Positions 23,980 to 31,820 of a DNA stretch of 33,903 bases are shown one piece after another. The DNA comes from Sphingomonas palustris (GTDB taxonomy: Bacteria; Pseudomonadota; Alphaproteobacteria; Sphingomonadales; Sphingomonadaceae): positions 1 through 33,903 of the forward strand of contig JAMFSI010000029.1 of the NCBI GenBank assembly GCA_026225215.1. The letters run 5' to 3'. How positions within the stretch are numbered: the first letter of the stretch is position 1; each line of letters opens with the position of its first letter. The notes under the pieces are model-generated. The model was not told where the DNA came from. It worked only from the letters and a program-made list of their open reading frames with translations, and ran no database searches. The position numbers and the translations under genes were made by a program.

Positions 23980-26603
23980 AGCTTGACCTTCGCACCAAGC
24001 AGGATCTGCGTCGGAAGCTTCCAAGTCGACTGGAGAATCTCCTGGTTGTTGCCATAGCGATAGCTCATGCCCTGAGCAGTCAGATTCTGAGCGTCGAAGC
24101 TGATCGAGAACCGTGACGTGACGTCGTAGGAAACTTGCAGATCGACATTGTTCGTAGGCTGTTGGAAGCGATTTGCGTAGAAACCGGCGGGCGTGAAATT
24201 GGGGAAGCGATCGTCCCAAAGTTTGCCGAGGTAATTCCAGGCCACTCGGCCGTGGATCCGACCCTTGTCATAATATAGCGAGGCATTCACGATCCGCCCG
24301 GGTTGCTCGGCCAGATGATTCATCACCCGAACCGATCCGTCGCTGAGTGTCAGCGGCAAATGCGCACGGGATAGCGTGATATTGGCGCTTACCCCGAAGC
24401 CCGCCAGCTCCGGCGCGATAAAGTCGAGATCGTGAGCAAAGCTGGCTTCCAAGCCATAGGCGCGGGTGAGCGCTTTGGCATTCTGGTACTCCGTGACCAG
24501 CACCGGCTCCGACACCCCCGCGATATTTTGGTACGTGCCGTAATTATAGAGCTCGTTACGGATCCACTTGTAGAACCCGTCGATAGCGAACATCCCCTTT
24601 CCGCCATCAAAATACCACTCATGTCCCAGATCGAGGTTGAAAGCGCGGCGCGGTTTCAGGTCTGGATTGCCGGTCGCAAGAGTCGGCGTGGCGCTCGTCG
24701 TATTGAGCGTTCCGCCGTGCAAGGCTTCTGCCCCGAACGGCGGACGCCCGACGCTCATGCTGGCGGCAAAGCGCAGCTTACTATTGGCGCTGGTGTTATA
24801 AATCGCATTCAAGGACGGCAACACATCGACATAGGACACGCCAGCGCTGACGGGCTGATAAACACCGTTGATCGCCTCTGTACTCGCCGAGTAAAAACGC
24901 GTCGCCTCAACACGCGCGCCGCCCTGGATGAAAACCTTGTCGCTGCGCCACTGGCCTTGCAGGTAGCCTGACCAAATATCTTCTTTAAGCTGATAGGTGC
25001 CGCCGGCGTCAGAGGCGGTGTTGGGCGTGGCTGTTACATGCGTGCTGCCGGCAAAGGCTGCGTCCACGGCTGAAGGGCTGATCACAGGGATCGGGGTATC
25101 GCACTGAAAACCGCAGATCGAGCCATTCGTGACGCTGGCCAGCGTGTAGGTCATACCCGTGTAGGTGGTTCCGTTGTATCCATAGGCCTCCTTCGTCTCC
25201 TCAAACGCGGCTCCCGCCTTCACGCCAAAGCCGATGTCCTGAGCGCCGGCATTGTGGCCGATGTTCGCCTGCACAACATAGCGGTTGGTGGACAGCGTAT
25301 AGAGTTCCTGGACGCGACTGGTGGCCGGATAGAGCGCGAGGTTATTGGCCAGTGTTGGATTGACGGGCGTGAAGAGCGGCGCAAATCCGCTGGTGTTGTA
25401 ATTATACGCCAGCTTGGTTTGAGCGAAAGAATCCGCGGTCTGCGGATTGTTCACATAACCATGCGACCAGCTTGCTCCGAAGTCGGCGAGCCAGTCATGG
25501 CCCAGCTCGGCCTTGCCCCGACCGTAAACGCCATAGACATGGCGACGCCACAGATAACGGCCCAGCATCGGCGTCTGCGTCACATTGTTGAGCGTGCCGC
25601 TCGTGGCGGTTTGATTGGTGTCGGTCGAGCTCGACTGGACCGCAGCATTCAGCGTGTTGCGGAATGAATCTTCGCTTTGATTGAAATAGTAACCGGACAG
25701 AAAAGCCGACAGACCATTGTTACCCTGCCAGTCGAGTCGGCCTTGGAGTCCGGCGCGTTGGCGCTTGTTCTGGTAGTTGTAATAAAGCCGCTGACTCGGA
25801 ACCGGGTAACCATTGCCGCCATATGGAGTGGTTGCCACGCCGGCAGCCGTATACCAATTTTGGGTACCTCCAGCTTCCTCCTGCGGTACGTTGATCTGAC
25901 GGCGCCAATATGTACCCGAAACATATAGTCCAAACTGGTGATCGCTGCCGAAGCGCGTGGCGCCAGAAATCTGGGCTTCTCCGACGAAATGATTGCTACC
26001 GTCGCCCGCGCTATCCAGAGTCTGGCCACCCTTTATCGCGACTGAAAGCGTGGGCTTCTTAAAATCAAAAGCGCTCGGCGTAACAAAGTTAGCCAATCCT
26101 CCGATAAAGTTGCCTTCGTCCTCGGGCCTGGCGGACTTGATGATGTCGATGTGAGAGGCGATGTTGGCGGGAAGTACCTCCATCGAAATCTGCCGGCCGT
26201 TGGTTACGCTCTGGCCCATGTTGACATCGGTCGATGCCAGACCAAATCCGTCGACCAGCACGTCATTGTAGCCCTGGCTGAACCCTCGAATGACAAGAAA
26301 CCGCGGCTCGCCTTGATAGAGCAGCGTACTGACGCCGGTAACTCGACGCAGCGCGTCACCGGCGTTGAAGTCAGGCAACTGACCAATCTCGCTCGCGGAA
26401 ACCGAATCGACGATCTGGGTTGCCTCGCGTTTGACGGCGATCGCCTTTTGGGTGGATGCCCTGGTGCCCGTGACCACGATATCCGCCGCAGGGCTTTGTG
26501 CTTCTGCAGCCTGTTGCCCGACATCCTGGGCATTGGCGGGGGATGCGCTGAGCATTGGAATGCTCGCGCCGAGCAGCAAAGCGTTTTTGAAAGGCCGAAT
26601 CAT
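23976..26603 (-). CDS. TonB-dependent receptor
   Basis: An 875-residue outer membrane receptor with AAGGGG 6-7 nt before its ATG. The signal peptide is residues 1-25 (cleavage ANA/Q). A TonB box-like DIVVTGTR follows at 41-48. The plug domain (about 55-175) has SASEIGQLPDFNAGDALRRVTGVS and FLVIRGFSQGYNDVLVDGFGLAS, typical of the large receptor group in Caulobacter and sphingomonads that often import carbohydrates. The remaining 700 residues are a 22-stranded barrel with alternating hydrophobic strands. The final residue is Leu (LLGAKVKL) rather than the usual Phe. It is first gene of the operon with the 2H enzyme and MFS permease, preceded by a dyad shared with the ROK promoter. No SusD partner or glycosidase is nearby. 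Confidence 0.95.
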   Translation of the reverse strand: MIRPFKNALLLGASIPMLSASPANAQDVGQQAAEAQSPAADIVVTGTRASTQKAIAVKREATQIVDSVSASEIGQLPDFNAGDALRRVTGVSTLLYQGEPRFLVIRGFSQGYNDVLVDGFGLASTDVNMGQSVTNGRQISMEVLPANIASHIDIIKSARPEDEGNFIGGLANFVTPSAFDFKKPTLSVAIKGGQTLDSAGDGSNHFVGEAQISGATRFGSDHQFGLYVSGTYWRRQINVPQEEAGGTQNWYTAAGVATTPYGGNGYPVPSQRLYYNYQNKRQRAGLQGRLDWQGNNGLSAFLSGYYFNQSEDSFRNTLNAAVQSSSTDTNQTATSGTLNNVTQTPMLGRYLWRRHVYGVYGRGKAELGHDWLADFGASWSHGYVNNPQTADSFAQTKLAYNYNTSGFAPLFTPVNPTLANNLALYPATSRVQELYTLSTNRYVVQANIGHNAGAQDIGFGVKAGAAFEETKEAYGYNGTTYTGMTYTLASVTNGSICGFQCDTPIPVISPSAVDAAFAGSTHVTATPNTASDAGGTYQLKEDIWSGYLQGQWRSDKVFIQGGARVEATRFYSASTEAINGVYQPVSAGVSYVDVLPSLNAIYNTSANSKLRFAASMSVGRPPFGAEALHGGTLNTTSATPTLATGNPDLKPRRAFNLDLGHEWYFDGGKGMFAIDGFYKWIRNELYNYGTYQNIAGVSEPVLVTEYQNAKALTRAYGLEASFAHDLDFIAPELAGFGVSANITLSRAHLPLTLSDGSVRVMNHLAEQPGRIVNASLYYDKGRIHGRVAWNYLGKLWDDRFPNFTPAGFYANRFQQPTNNVDLQVSYDVTSRFSISFDAQNLTAQGMSYRYGNNQEILQSTWKLPTQILLGAKVKL

Positions 26604-26627
26604 GGGAACCCCTTTTCTTGATGAACT

Positions 26628-26648
26628 ACTAACTTATGGTTCGTTAGT
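26628..26648. promoter_or_regulatory. Candidate ROK operator upstream of the TonB receptor
   Basis: A perfect 6-bp dyad, ACTAAC-N9-GTTAGT, centred 35 bp upstream of the receptor start, where a repressor could block transcription. The inner TAAC-N9-GTTA matches the copy at 21768-21788 exactly in arms and spacing. The 272-bp gap it lies in (26604-26875) otherwise shows no gene. Confidence 0.55.
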
Positions 26649-26875
26649 ATGTCAGATATATGACGTGCAGGTCACCGGGAGGAAGGGAATGCTATATTCG
26701 CGTGAAGGAGGGCGTCCGCTATGAGATAAAAAACTCTAACCCCCATCAGACAGGAGCCGACATTCGCGCGACTATCCGGGATGGCGATGGTCCGAGCCCT
26801 GCCGAGTCTGCATCTTGATCTACAGCGAGAGCGATCCTTTTCCGATTGATGAGGAGAGCAGAGGTCGTCCGTAAA

Positions 26876-27538
26876 TCAGGACAATTCGTATCCAATGCGG
26901 ATCATTGCGCCCTTCGCTTTCACCGAACGCAGACGAAATGCGCCGATGTCGGCGGTGGTTTCGGCATGTGTGCCGCCACACGGCATCAGCGGATAAAGCC
27001 CAATCTGGCAGGCGCGGTTGTTGAATGGATCGCCGACGATGCGGATTGACAGGCCGCTCGATACTTCAGCGCGGACTCTGGCTTCGATCTCTTCGCCCGA
27101 CTTGAGCATTCGCGATTGCATGTCCGGATCGTCAGAAGGCGGCGCAAAATCGACCCGCGCCTCGCCGGGCCAATGGTGGCCCCCCAAGGCTCTGGTGCCC
27201 GGGAACATCGCCTCGCACACTGCCGCGAGCAAATGTCCAGCGCTGTGCAGATTGGAATTTTGTATCCGCCATTCGGCATCGATCGCGAAGGTATAGGACT
27301 CGCCCGATTCGAACGCTTCTACATCCACCATGTAATGGTCGACGCCGCCATCTTCGGCCTGTCGGACATCCTTGACGAGGACGCCGCCGATCGTTCCGCG
27401 ATCAGCCCTCTGGCCGCCGCCCTGTACATGGAAATATGTCTCGGCCAGGCGGATCGACGGCTGCGAGCCGGCGCTGACTCGCGCAACGATGACGTCCCCG
27501 GTCAGGACGGCGGTTTCCAGGTATCGCTTGATGGTCAT
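26876..27538 (-). CDS. Stand-alone alanyl-tRNA editing protein, AlaX type
   Basis: A 220-residue homologue of the AlaRS editing domain, with AAGGAA 6 nt upstream. The N-terminal barrel has YFHVQGGGQRADRGTI (35-50), the GGQ-type substrate loop. The zinc and active-site residues are His98 and His102 (HSAGHLL) and Cys187 and His191 (CGGTH), matching the HxxxH plus CxxxH signature. It would hydrolyse mischarged Ser- or Gly-tRNA(Ala) in trans. Length is typical of AlaX-M proteins. It is a lone gene between the uptake operon and the AT-rich spacer, and nothing ties it to its neighbours. Some relatives act on free amino-acid esters or other tRNAs, so exact specificity is open. Confidence 0.92.
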   Translation of the reverse strand: MTIKRYLETAVLTGDVIVARVSAGSQPSIRLAETYFHVQGGGQRADRGTIGGVLVKDVRQAEDGGVDHYMVDVEAFESGESYTFAIDAEWRIQNSNLHSAGHLLAAVCEAMFPGTRALGGHHWPGEARVDFAPPSDDPDMQSRMLKSGEEIEARVRAEVSSGLSIRIVGDPFNNRACQIGLYPLMPCGGTHAETTADIGAFRLRSVKAKGAMIRIGYELS

Positions 27539-27550
27539 GCTGATTTCCTT

Positions 27551-27588
27551 GGATCGATATCAGAACTGGGGATCGATGTCAGAATTGG
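27551..27588. repeat. Tandem 19-bp direct repeat upstream of the editing protein
   Basis: GGATCGATATCAGAACTGG (27551-27569) is followed without gap by GGATCGATGTCAGAATTGG (27570-27588); 17 of 19 positions agree. It lies 13 bp from the alaX-type start, beside its ribosome binding site, so it falls in the leader or promoter. It is either a two-site regulator target or a simple duplication. Confidence 0.6.
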
Positions 27589-27784
27589 ATCGGGTGTTTC
27601 GGGCTGTCATCGCAGCCGAGCGGTCGCCAGCAAACATCGCTGAGGCCTGCGGGACTCTTGGATGAAGACGGGACCAAATAACAAAATCTTTATTCTCTAA
27701 ATAATCTTCGTATATTTCTTAAAAATTCCACAAATATAAGTAAATACTATCCTTCAACTTAATATATTCATTAGATAATTACAA

Positions 27785-27811
27785 TGTTTCGCGGCGTGAA
27801 ACAGATATAAT
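27785..27811 (+). promoter_or_regulatory. Predicted promoter and dyad operator of the hydantoinase operon
   Basis: TGTTTCGCGGCGTGAAACA (27785-27803) is a 19-bp dyad with 7 of 8 arm positions matched around a GGC centre. TATAAT (27806-27811), a consensus -10, follows 2 bp later, so the dyad fills the -35/-10 spacer. A bound regulator would block RNA polymerase. No regulator gene is visible nearby, and the leader to the first gene would be about 160 nt. Confidence 0.45.
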
Positions 27812-27981
27812 ACGTAGAATATGACTGTATTTTGATTATAACACTCATAAGATACTGTTGCAAATCCATTGGATATCAATGATAGTCGATAGGAGGCGCG
27901 GTCTGGTGCGTTCGGCGGATAGTGGTGTCGCTCCGGCCGGTGCGTCTGAAATGCGCGGGAAGGTCGGCAACGGGAATTATC

Positions 27982-30063
27982 ATGAGTGAGGCGCGACTTG
28001 CCGTCGACATAGGCGGCACCTTCACCGACCTTGCGCTGGAGAGCGCGGGGCGGCGCTACACGGCGAAGGTCCTGACGACGCACGCCGCGCCCGAGCTAGG
28101 CGTTATCGAGGGCATCCGCATCGTTACCGCCAAGTCCGGAATTGCGGGCGGCGAGATCACCGAACTGGTTCATGGCACCACGCTGGCAACCAATGCGATC
28201 ATCGAGCGAAAGGGCGCGCGCACCGCTTTGCTGGTGACGGCCGGGTTCGAGGATACGCTCGACATCGCCTCCGAGGATCGCTTCGAACAATACGACATCA
28301 TGATGGATCGGCCGGCGCCGTTAGTACCGCGCGGGCTGCGTTTCGGTGTGGCTGAGCGGCTTACCGCGCGCGGCCAGGTGATCAGCGCGCTGGACGAAGC
28401 TGGCATTGCCGTGATCGCCGATCGGCTGGAGGTGCTAGGTGTGGAAAGCGTCGCGGTCGGCTATTTGCATTCCTATTTCGACGATCGGCATGAACGGCGA
28501 ACCGCTGAGTTGCTGCGTCAGCGCCTACCCGGCGTGCGCATCACGCTGTCGAGCGAGGTTTGCCCCGAGATCCGGGAATATGAGCGCCTCTCGACGGCGT
28601 CGGCCAATGCCTATGTGCAGCCGCTGATGGCCTCCTATCTGGAGCGGCTGGAGCGCGAATTGCGAGGGCTGGGCCTGCGCTGCCCGATCTTCGTCATCAC
28701 CTCGGCCGGCGGTCTCACCACCTTCGAGACCGCGCGAAAATTCCCGATCCGGCTGGTGGAATCGGGGCCGGCGGGCGGCGCCATCCTCGCCAAGCATATC
28801 GCGCAGCAATGCGGGCATGGTAAAATCGTGTCGTTCGACATGGGCGGCACCACCGCGAAGATCTGCCTGATGGACGGCGCGGAGCCGCATTATTCGCGCA
28901 GCTTCGAGGTGGCGCGCCAGTATCGCTTTATGAAGGGCAGCGGCTTGCCGATCCGCATCCCGGTGATCGAGATGGTGGAGATTGGCGCTGGTGGCGGATC
29001 GATCGCCAGCGTCGATCAGATCGGCCGCATCCATGTCGGCCCCGAAAGCGCCGGATCCGAACCGGGGCCGGCCTGCTATGATCGCGGCGGCACGCGGGCG
29101 ACAGTGACGGACGCCAATCTGGCGCTGGGCCGGCTCGACCCCAGCGAGTTCGCCGGCGGCAGCTTCCGGCTCTCCATCGCGAAGGCGGAAGCCGCGATCC
29201 AGGCTTGCCCAGCCGAGCAGCTGGGGCTCGATCCGCAAGTCGCGGCCTTCGGCATCGTCGAAATCGTCGAGGAGAACATGGCCAACGCGGCGCGGATGCA
29301 TGCGGTGGAGCGCGGCGCGGAATTGCGCGGCCGCACCATGATCGCCTTCGGGGGCGCGGCACCGCTCCACGCGGGGCGCTTGGCCGAGAAGCTGGATATC
29401 GCCACGGTGATCGTGCCGACCGGCGCGGGCGTCGGCTCGGCGATCGGCTTCCTGCTGGCGCCAGCCTCCTATGAAGTCGTGCGGAGCCGCCACGCGATCC
29501 TCAACGAGGCGTTCGATCCCCAGCCGATCAACGCCATGCGTCATGGCATGCTGGCGGAAGCCGAGCGCTTCGTGCGCGAGGCGCTGCCCGAAGGCGAGCT
29601 GGAGGAGCATTGGTCCGCGGAGATGCGCTATCGCGGGCAAGGGCACGATATTGCGATCGCCATGACCGGCGGCGATATCGCTGCCGGCGACGATGCCGCC
29701 TTGGTCGCAGCGTTCGTCCGCCGCTACGGGGAGCGGTTCGGGCGAAGCATCCCCGGCCTGGAGGTGGAGGTGATGAACTGGACGCTGCGGCTCTTCCGCC
29801 GCGAGGAGGCGGTGGCGCCCGCGCCCGCGCCCGCCGCCTCTCGTGAGGCGAGACCGTCCGCATCCCGCATGATGATTGATCCGCGATCGGGCGAGATGGC
29901 GTCCACCCCGGTTTTCCGCCGATCGGAGTTGGTCCCGGGCGACATATTGCGTGGGCCGGCGATCATCTTGGAAGAAGAGACGACGACGATCATCCCGGAC
30001 AGTTTCGATGGCAGCATCAACGCACTCGGATATATCGTGTTGAACCGGAAGGGCACGGCATGA
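27982..30063 (+). CDS. hyuA: Hydantoinase/oxoprolinase subunit A (HyuA-like)
   Basis: 693 residues from the ATG at 27982, with GGGAA 6 nt upstream. Starting here puts the family opening RLAVDIGGTFTDLALES at residues 5-21; an upstream frame to 27922 is unrelated. The ATPase-type domain has DIGGTFTDL, HGTTLATNAIIERKGARTALLVTAGFEDTLDI and, in the middle, SFDMGGTTAKICLMDG, all canonical for HyuA. It acts with the B subunit in ATP-dependent hydrolysis of a cyclic amide (hydantoin, N-methylhydantoin or 5-oxoproline), or in carboxylases of the same family. Its stop overlaps the next start by 4 bp. Which cyclic substrate is used cannot be read from sequence. Confidence 0.93.
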   Translation: MSEARLAVDIGGTFTDLALESAGRRYTAKVLTTHAAPELGVIEGIRIVTAKSGIAGGEITELVHGTTLATNAIIERKGARTALLVTAGFEDTLDIASEDRFEQYDIMMDRPAPLVPRGLRFGVAERLTARGQVISALDEAGIAVIADRLEVLGVESVAVGYLHSYFDDRHERRTAELLRQRLPGVRITLSSEVCPEIREYERLSTASANAYVQPLMASYLERLERELRGLGLRCPIFVITSAGGLTTFETARKFPIRLVESGPAGGAILAKHIAQQCGHGKIVSFDMGGTTAKICLMDGAEPHYSRSFEVARQYRFMKGSGLPIRIPVIEMVEIGAGGGSIASVDQIGRIHVGPESAGSEPGPACYDRGGTRATVTDANLALGRLDPSEFAGGSFRLSIAKAEAAIQACPAEQLGLDPQVAAFGIVEIVEENMANAARMHAVERGAELRGRTMIAFGGAAPLHAGRLAEKLDIATVIVPTGAGVGSAIGFLLAPASYEVVRSRHAILNEAFDPQPINAMRHGMLAEAERFVREALPEGELEEHWSAEMRYRGQGHDIAIAMTGGDIAAGDDAALVAAFVRRYGERFGRSIPGLEVEVMNWTLRLFRREEAVAPAPAPAASREARPSASRMMIDPRSGEMASTPVFRRSELVPGDILRGPAIILEEETTTIIPDSFDGSINALGYIVLNRKGTA

Positions 30064-31820
30064 AGGTCAACGACCCACTTTCGTTCATTCGCGAACAGAT
30101 CATCTGGGATCGGCTGAACGCCGTTGTCGAAGAACAGGCGCAGACACTGATCGCGACGGGGTTCAGCACCTCGATCCGCGAGGCCGGCGACGTCTCGGCG
30201 GGCGTCTTTGATCGCAAGGGGCGGATGGTCGCCCAGGCAGTCACCGGTACGCCCGGCCACGTCAATTCGATGGCGGCCTCTGTCGGCCATTTCCTCGGGG
30301 CCTTCCCGATCGAGGATATGAAGCCGGGCGATGTGTTTATCACCAATGATCCCTGGATGGGCACTGGCCACCTCCACGATTTCACGGTGGTGACGCCGAG
30401 CATCCGCGACAACCGACTGACGGCGCTGTTCGCCAGCACCTGCCATGTTGTCGATATCGGCGGGCGCGGTCTCAGCGTCGAGGGGCGCCAGGTCTTCGAG
30501 GAAGGGCTGCGCATTCCGTTGACCCGGTTCGCGGACGGCGGCCGGACCAGCGACATGCTGCTCGATATCATCCGCGCCAATGTCCGCGAGCCGGTGCAGG
30601 TGCTGGGCGATCTGTTCGCACTGGTATCCTGCAACGAGGTCGGATCCCGACGGTTGAACGTGATGTTGGACGAGTTCGGCCTGGAGGATCTCGACGAGGT
30701 CGGCGGACATATCCTGCACAAGTCGCGTGAGGCGATGCTGGAGGCGGTGCGCGCGCTGCCGGCGGGCATCTATCGCAACAGGATGCGCGTGGACGGGTAC
30801 GACATACCTTTGGATATCGAAGCGGCGGTGACCATCTCGGCAGACGGGATCGATGTCGATTTCACCGGCACTTCGGGCCCTTCCGGTTTCGGCATCAATG
30901 TGCCGCTCTGCTACACCGAGGCCTATGCCAGTTTCGGCATCAAATGCGTGGTGGCGCCCCGCGTGCCGAGCAATGCCGGATCGCTCTCCGTGATCCGCGT
31001 CACCGCGCCTGCCGACACCATCCTGAACGCACAATTCCCGGCGCCCGTCGCAGCGCGCCATGTGATCGGCCACATGCTGCCCGACGTGATGTTCGGCTGC
31101 CTGGCGCAGATCCCCAATTCGAGCGCCCCGGCCGAAGGATCGTCCTGCCTTTGGGCGCTGATGGCGTATGGCGGCCCCGGCCGCGTGGAGGGCAGCTCCG
31201 CCGAACTGGCCAATGCCGAGGTCTTCACCGTGCTGGGGTTCCTCTCCGGCGGCATGGGCGCGCGCGACGGCAAGGATGGGCTTTCCGCCACGGCCTTCCC
31301 CTCCGGCGTCAAGAATGTCGCGGTGGAAATCACCGAGACGCTATCTCCGCTCCTGGTCCACCGCAAGGCGTTCCGTCAGGATTCGGGCGGCGCCGGGCGG
31401 CTGCGAGGCGGCCTGGGTCAGGTGATGGAAATCAGCAGCCTCGATGACGCGCCGTTCGCGATCAGCGCCAATTATGATCGTATTGATTTTCCACCGCGCG
31501 GGCGCGACGATGGCCTGGATGGCACGCCGGGGCGGCTATCGCTGAAATCGGGCCGTACCTTCCCCGGCAAGGGAGTGCATACGATCCCGCGCGGCGACAC
31601 GCTGATCCTGGAGCTTCCGGGCGGCGCCGGCAAGGGGCATCCTTTCGAGCGCGAGGCCACGCTGGTGCAGGCCGATGTGCGCGACGGCTTCGTCTCGAGC
31701 GCGCAGGCGCGGGACAGCTATGGCGTCGTGGTGACGGACGATCTGACGCTGGACGAGGATGCCACCCGCGCGCTCCGGTCGGCACATGAGCCCTGCAGAA
31801 CGATGAGGACCATACGATGA
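30060..31820 (+). CDS. hyuB: Hydantoinase/oxoprolinase subunit B (HyuB-like)
   Basis: 586 residues, coupled to the A subunit through an ATGA overlap. N-terminal DPLSFIREQIIWDRLNAVVEEQAQTLIATGFSTSIREAGDVSAGVFD, then GDVFITNDPWMGTGHLHDFTVV, are family signatures. GDVFITNDPW with the following His residues is the metal-binding segment. The C-terminal FRQDSGGAGRLRGGLGQ is also conserved. Length is close to the usual 500-590 residues, so the subunit is complete. With HyuA it forms the enzyme that opens a ring amide at the cost of ATP. The downstream flavin-dependent gene starts inside its last codon region, so the operon continues. Confidence 0.93.
   Translation: MKVNDPLSFIREQIIWDRLNAVVEEQAQTLIATGFSTSIREAGDVSAGVFDRKGRMVAQAVTGTPGHVNSMAASVGHFLGAFPIEDMKPGDVFITNDPWMGTGHLHDFTVVTPSIRDNRLTALFASTCHVVDIGGRGLSVEGRQVFEEGLRIPLTRFADGGRTSDMLLDIIRANVREPVQVLGDLFALVSCNEVGSRRLNVMLDEFGLEDLDEVGGHILHKSREAMLEAVRALPAGIYRNRMRVDGYDIPLDIEAAVTISADGIDVDFTGTSGPSGFGINVPLCYTEAYASFGIKCVVAPRVPSNAGSLSVIRVTAPADTILNAQFPAPVAARHVIGHMLPDVMFGCLAQIPNSSAPAEGSSCLWALMAYGGPGRVEGSSAELANAEVFTVLGFLSGGMGARDGKDGLSATAFPSGVKNVAVEITETLSPLLVHRKAFRQDSGGAGRLRGGLGQVMEISSLDDAPFAISANYDRIDFPPRGRDDGLDGTPGRLSLKSGRTFPGKGVHTIPRGDTLILELPGGAGKGHPFEREATLVQADVRDGFVSSAQARDSYGVVVTDDLTLDEDATRALRSAHEPCRTMRTIR

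Larger units (their letters stand above)
27539..27981. other. AT-rich divergent spacer between editing protein and hydantoinase operon
   Basis: 443 bp with no supported gene. From about 27670 to 27880 the sequence is strikingly AT-rich for this genome (11 G or C among the 60 bases 27721-27780), with sharp edges to GC-rich DNA on both sides. It holds a tandem repeat near the left end and a promoter with an operator-like dyad near the middle. A 29-codon open frame at 27577-27666 with a fair ribosome binding site ends at once in the AT-rich part; it may be a regulator remnant but matches nothing I know. Confidence 0.6.

Noticed and set aside
23980..24219. N-terminal extension of the DUF1868 protein
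   Set aside because: The frame is open upstream, but it would overlap the receptor gene by 240 bp, has no family resemblance, and would bury the twin-arginine signal.
27577..27666. 29-codon frame beginning MSELDRVFRAVIAAERS
   Set aside because: It has a fair ribosome binding site and could be the N-terminus of a lost regulator, but it is too short and matches no family with confidence.
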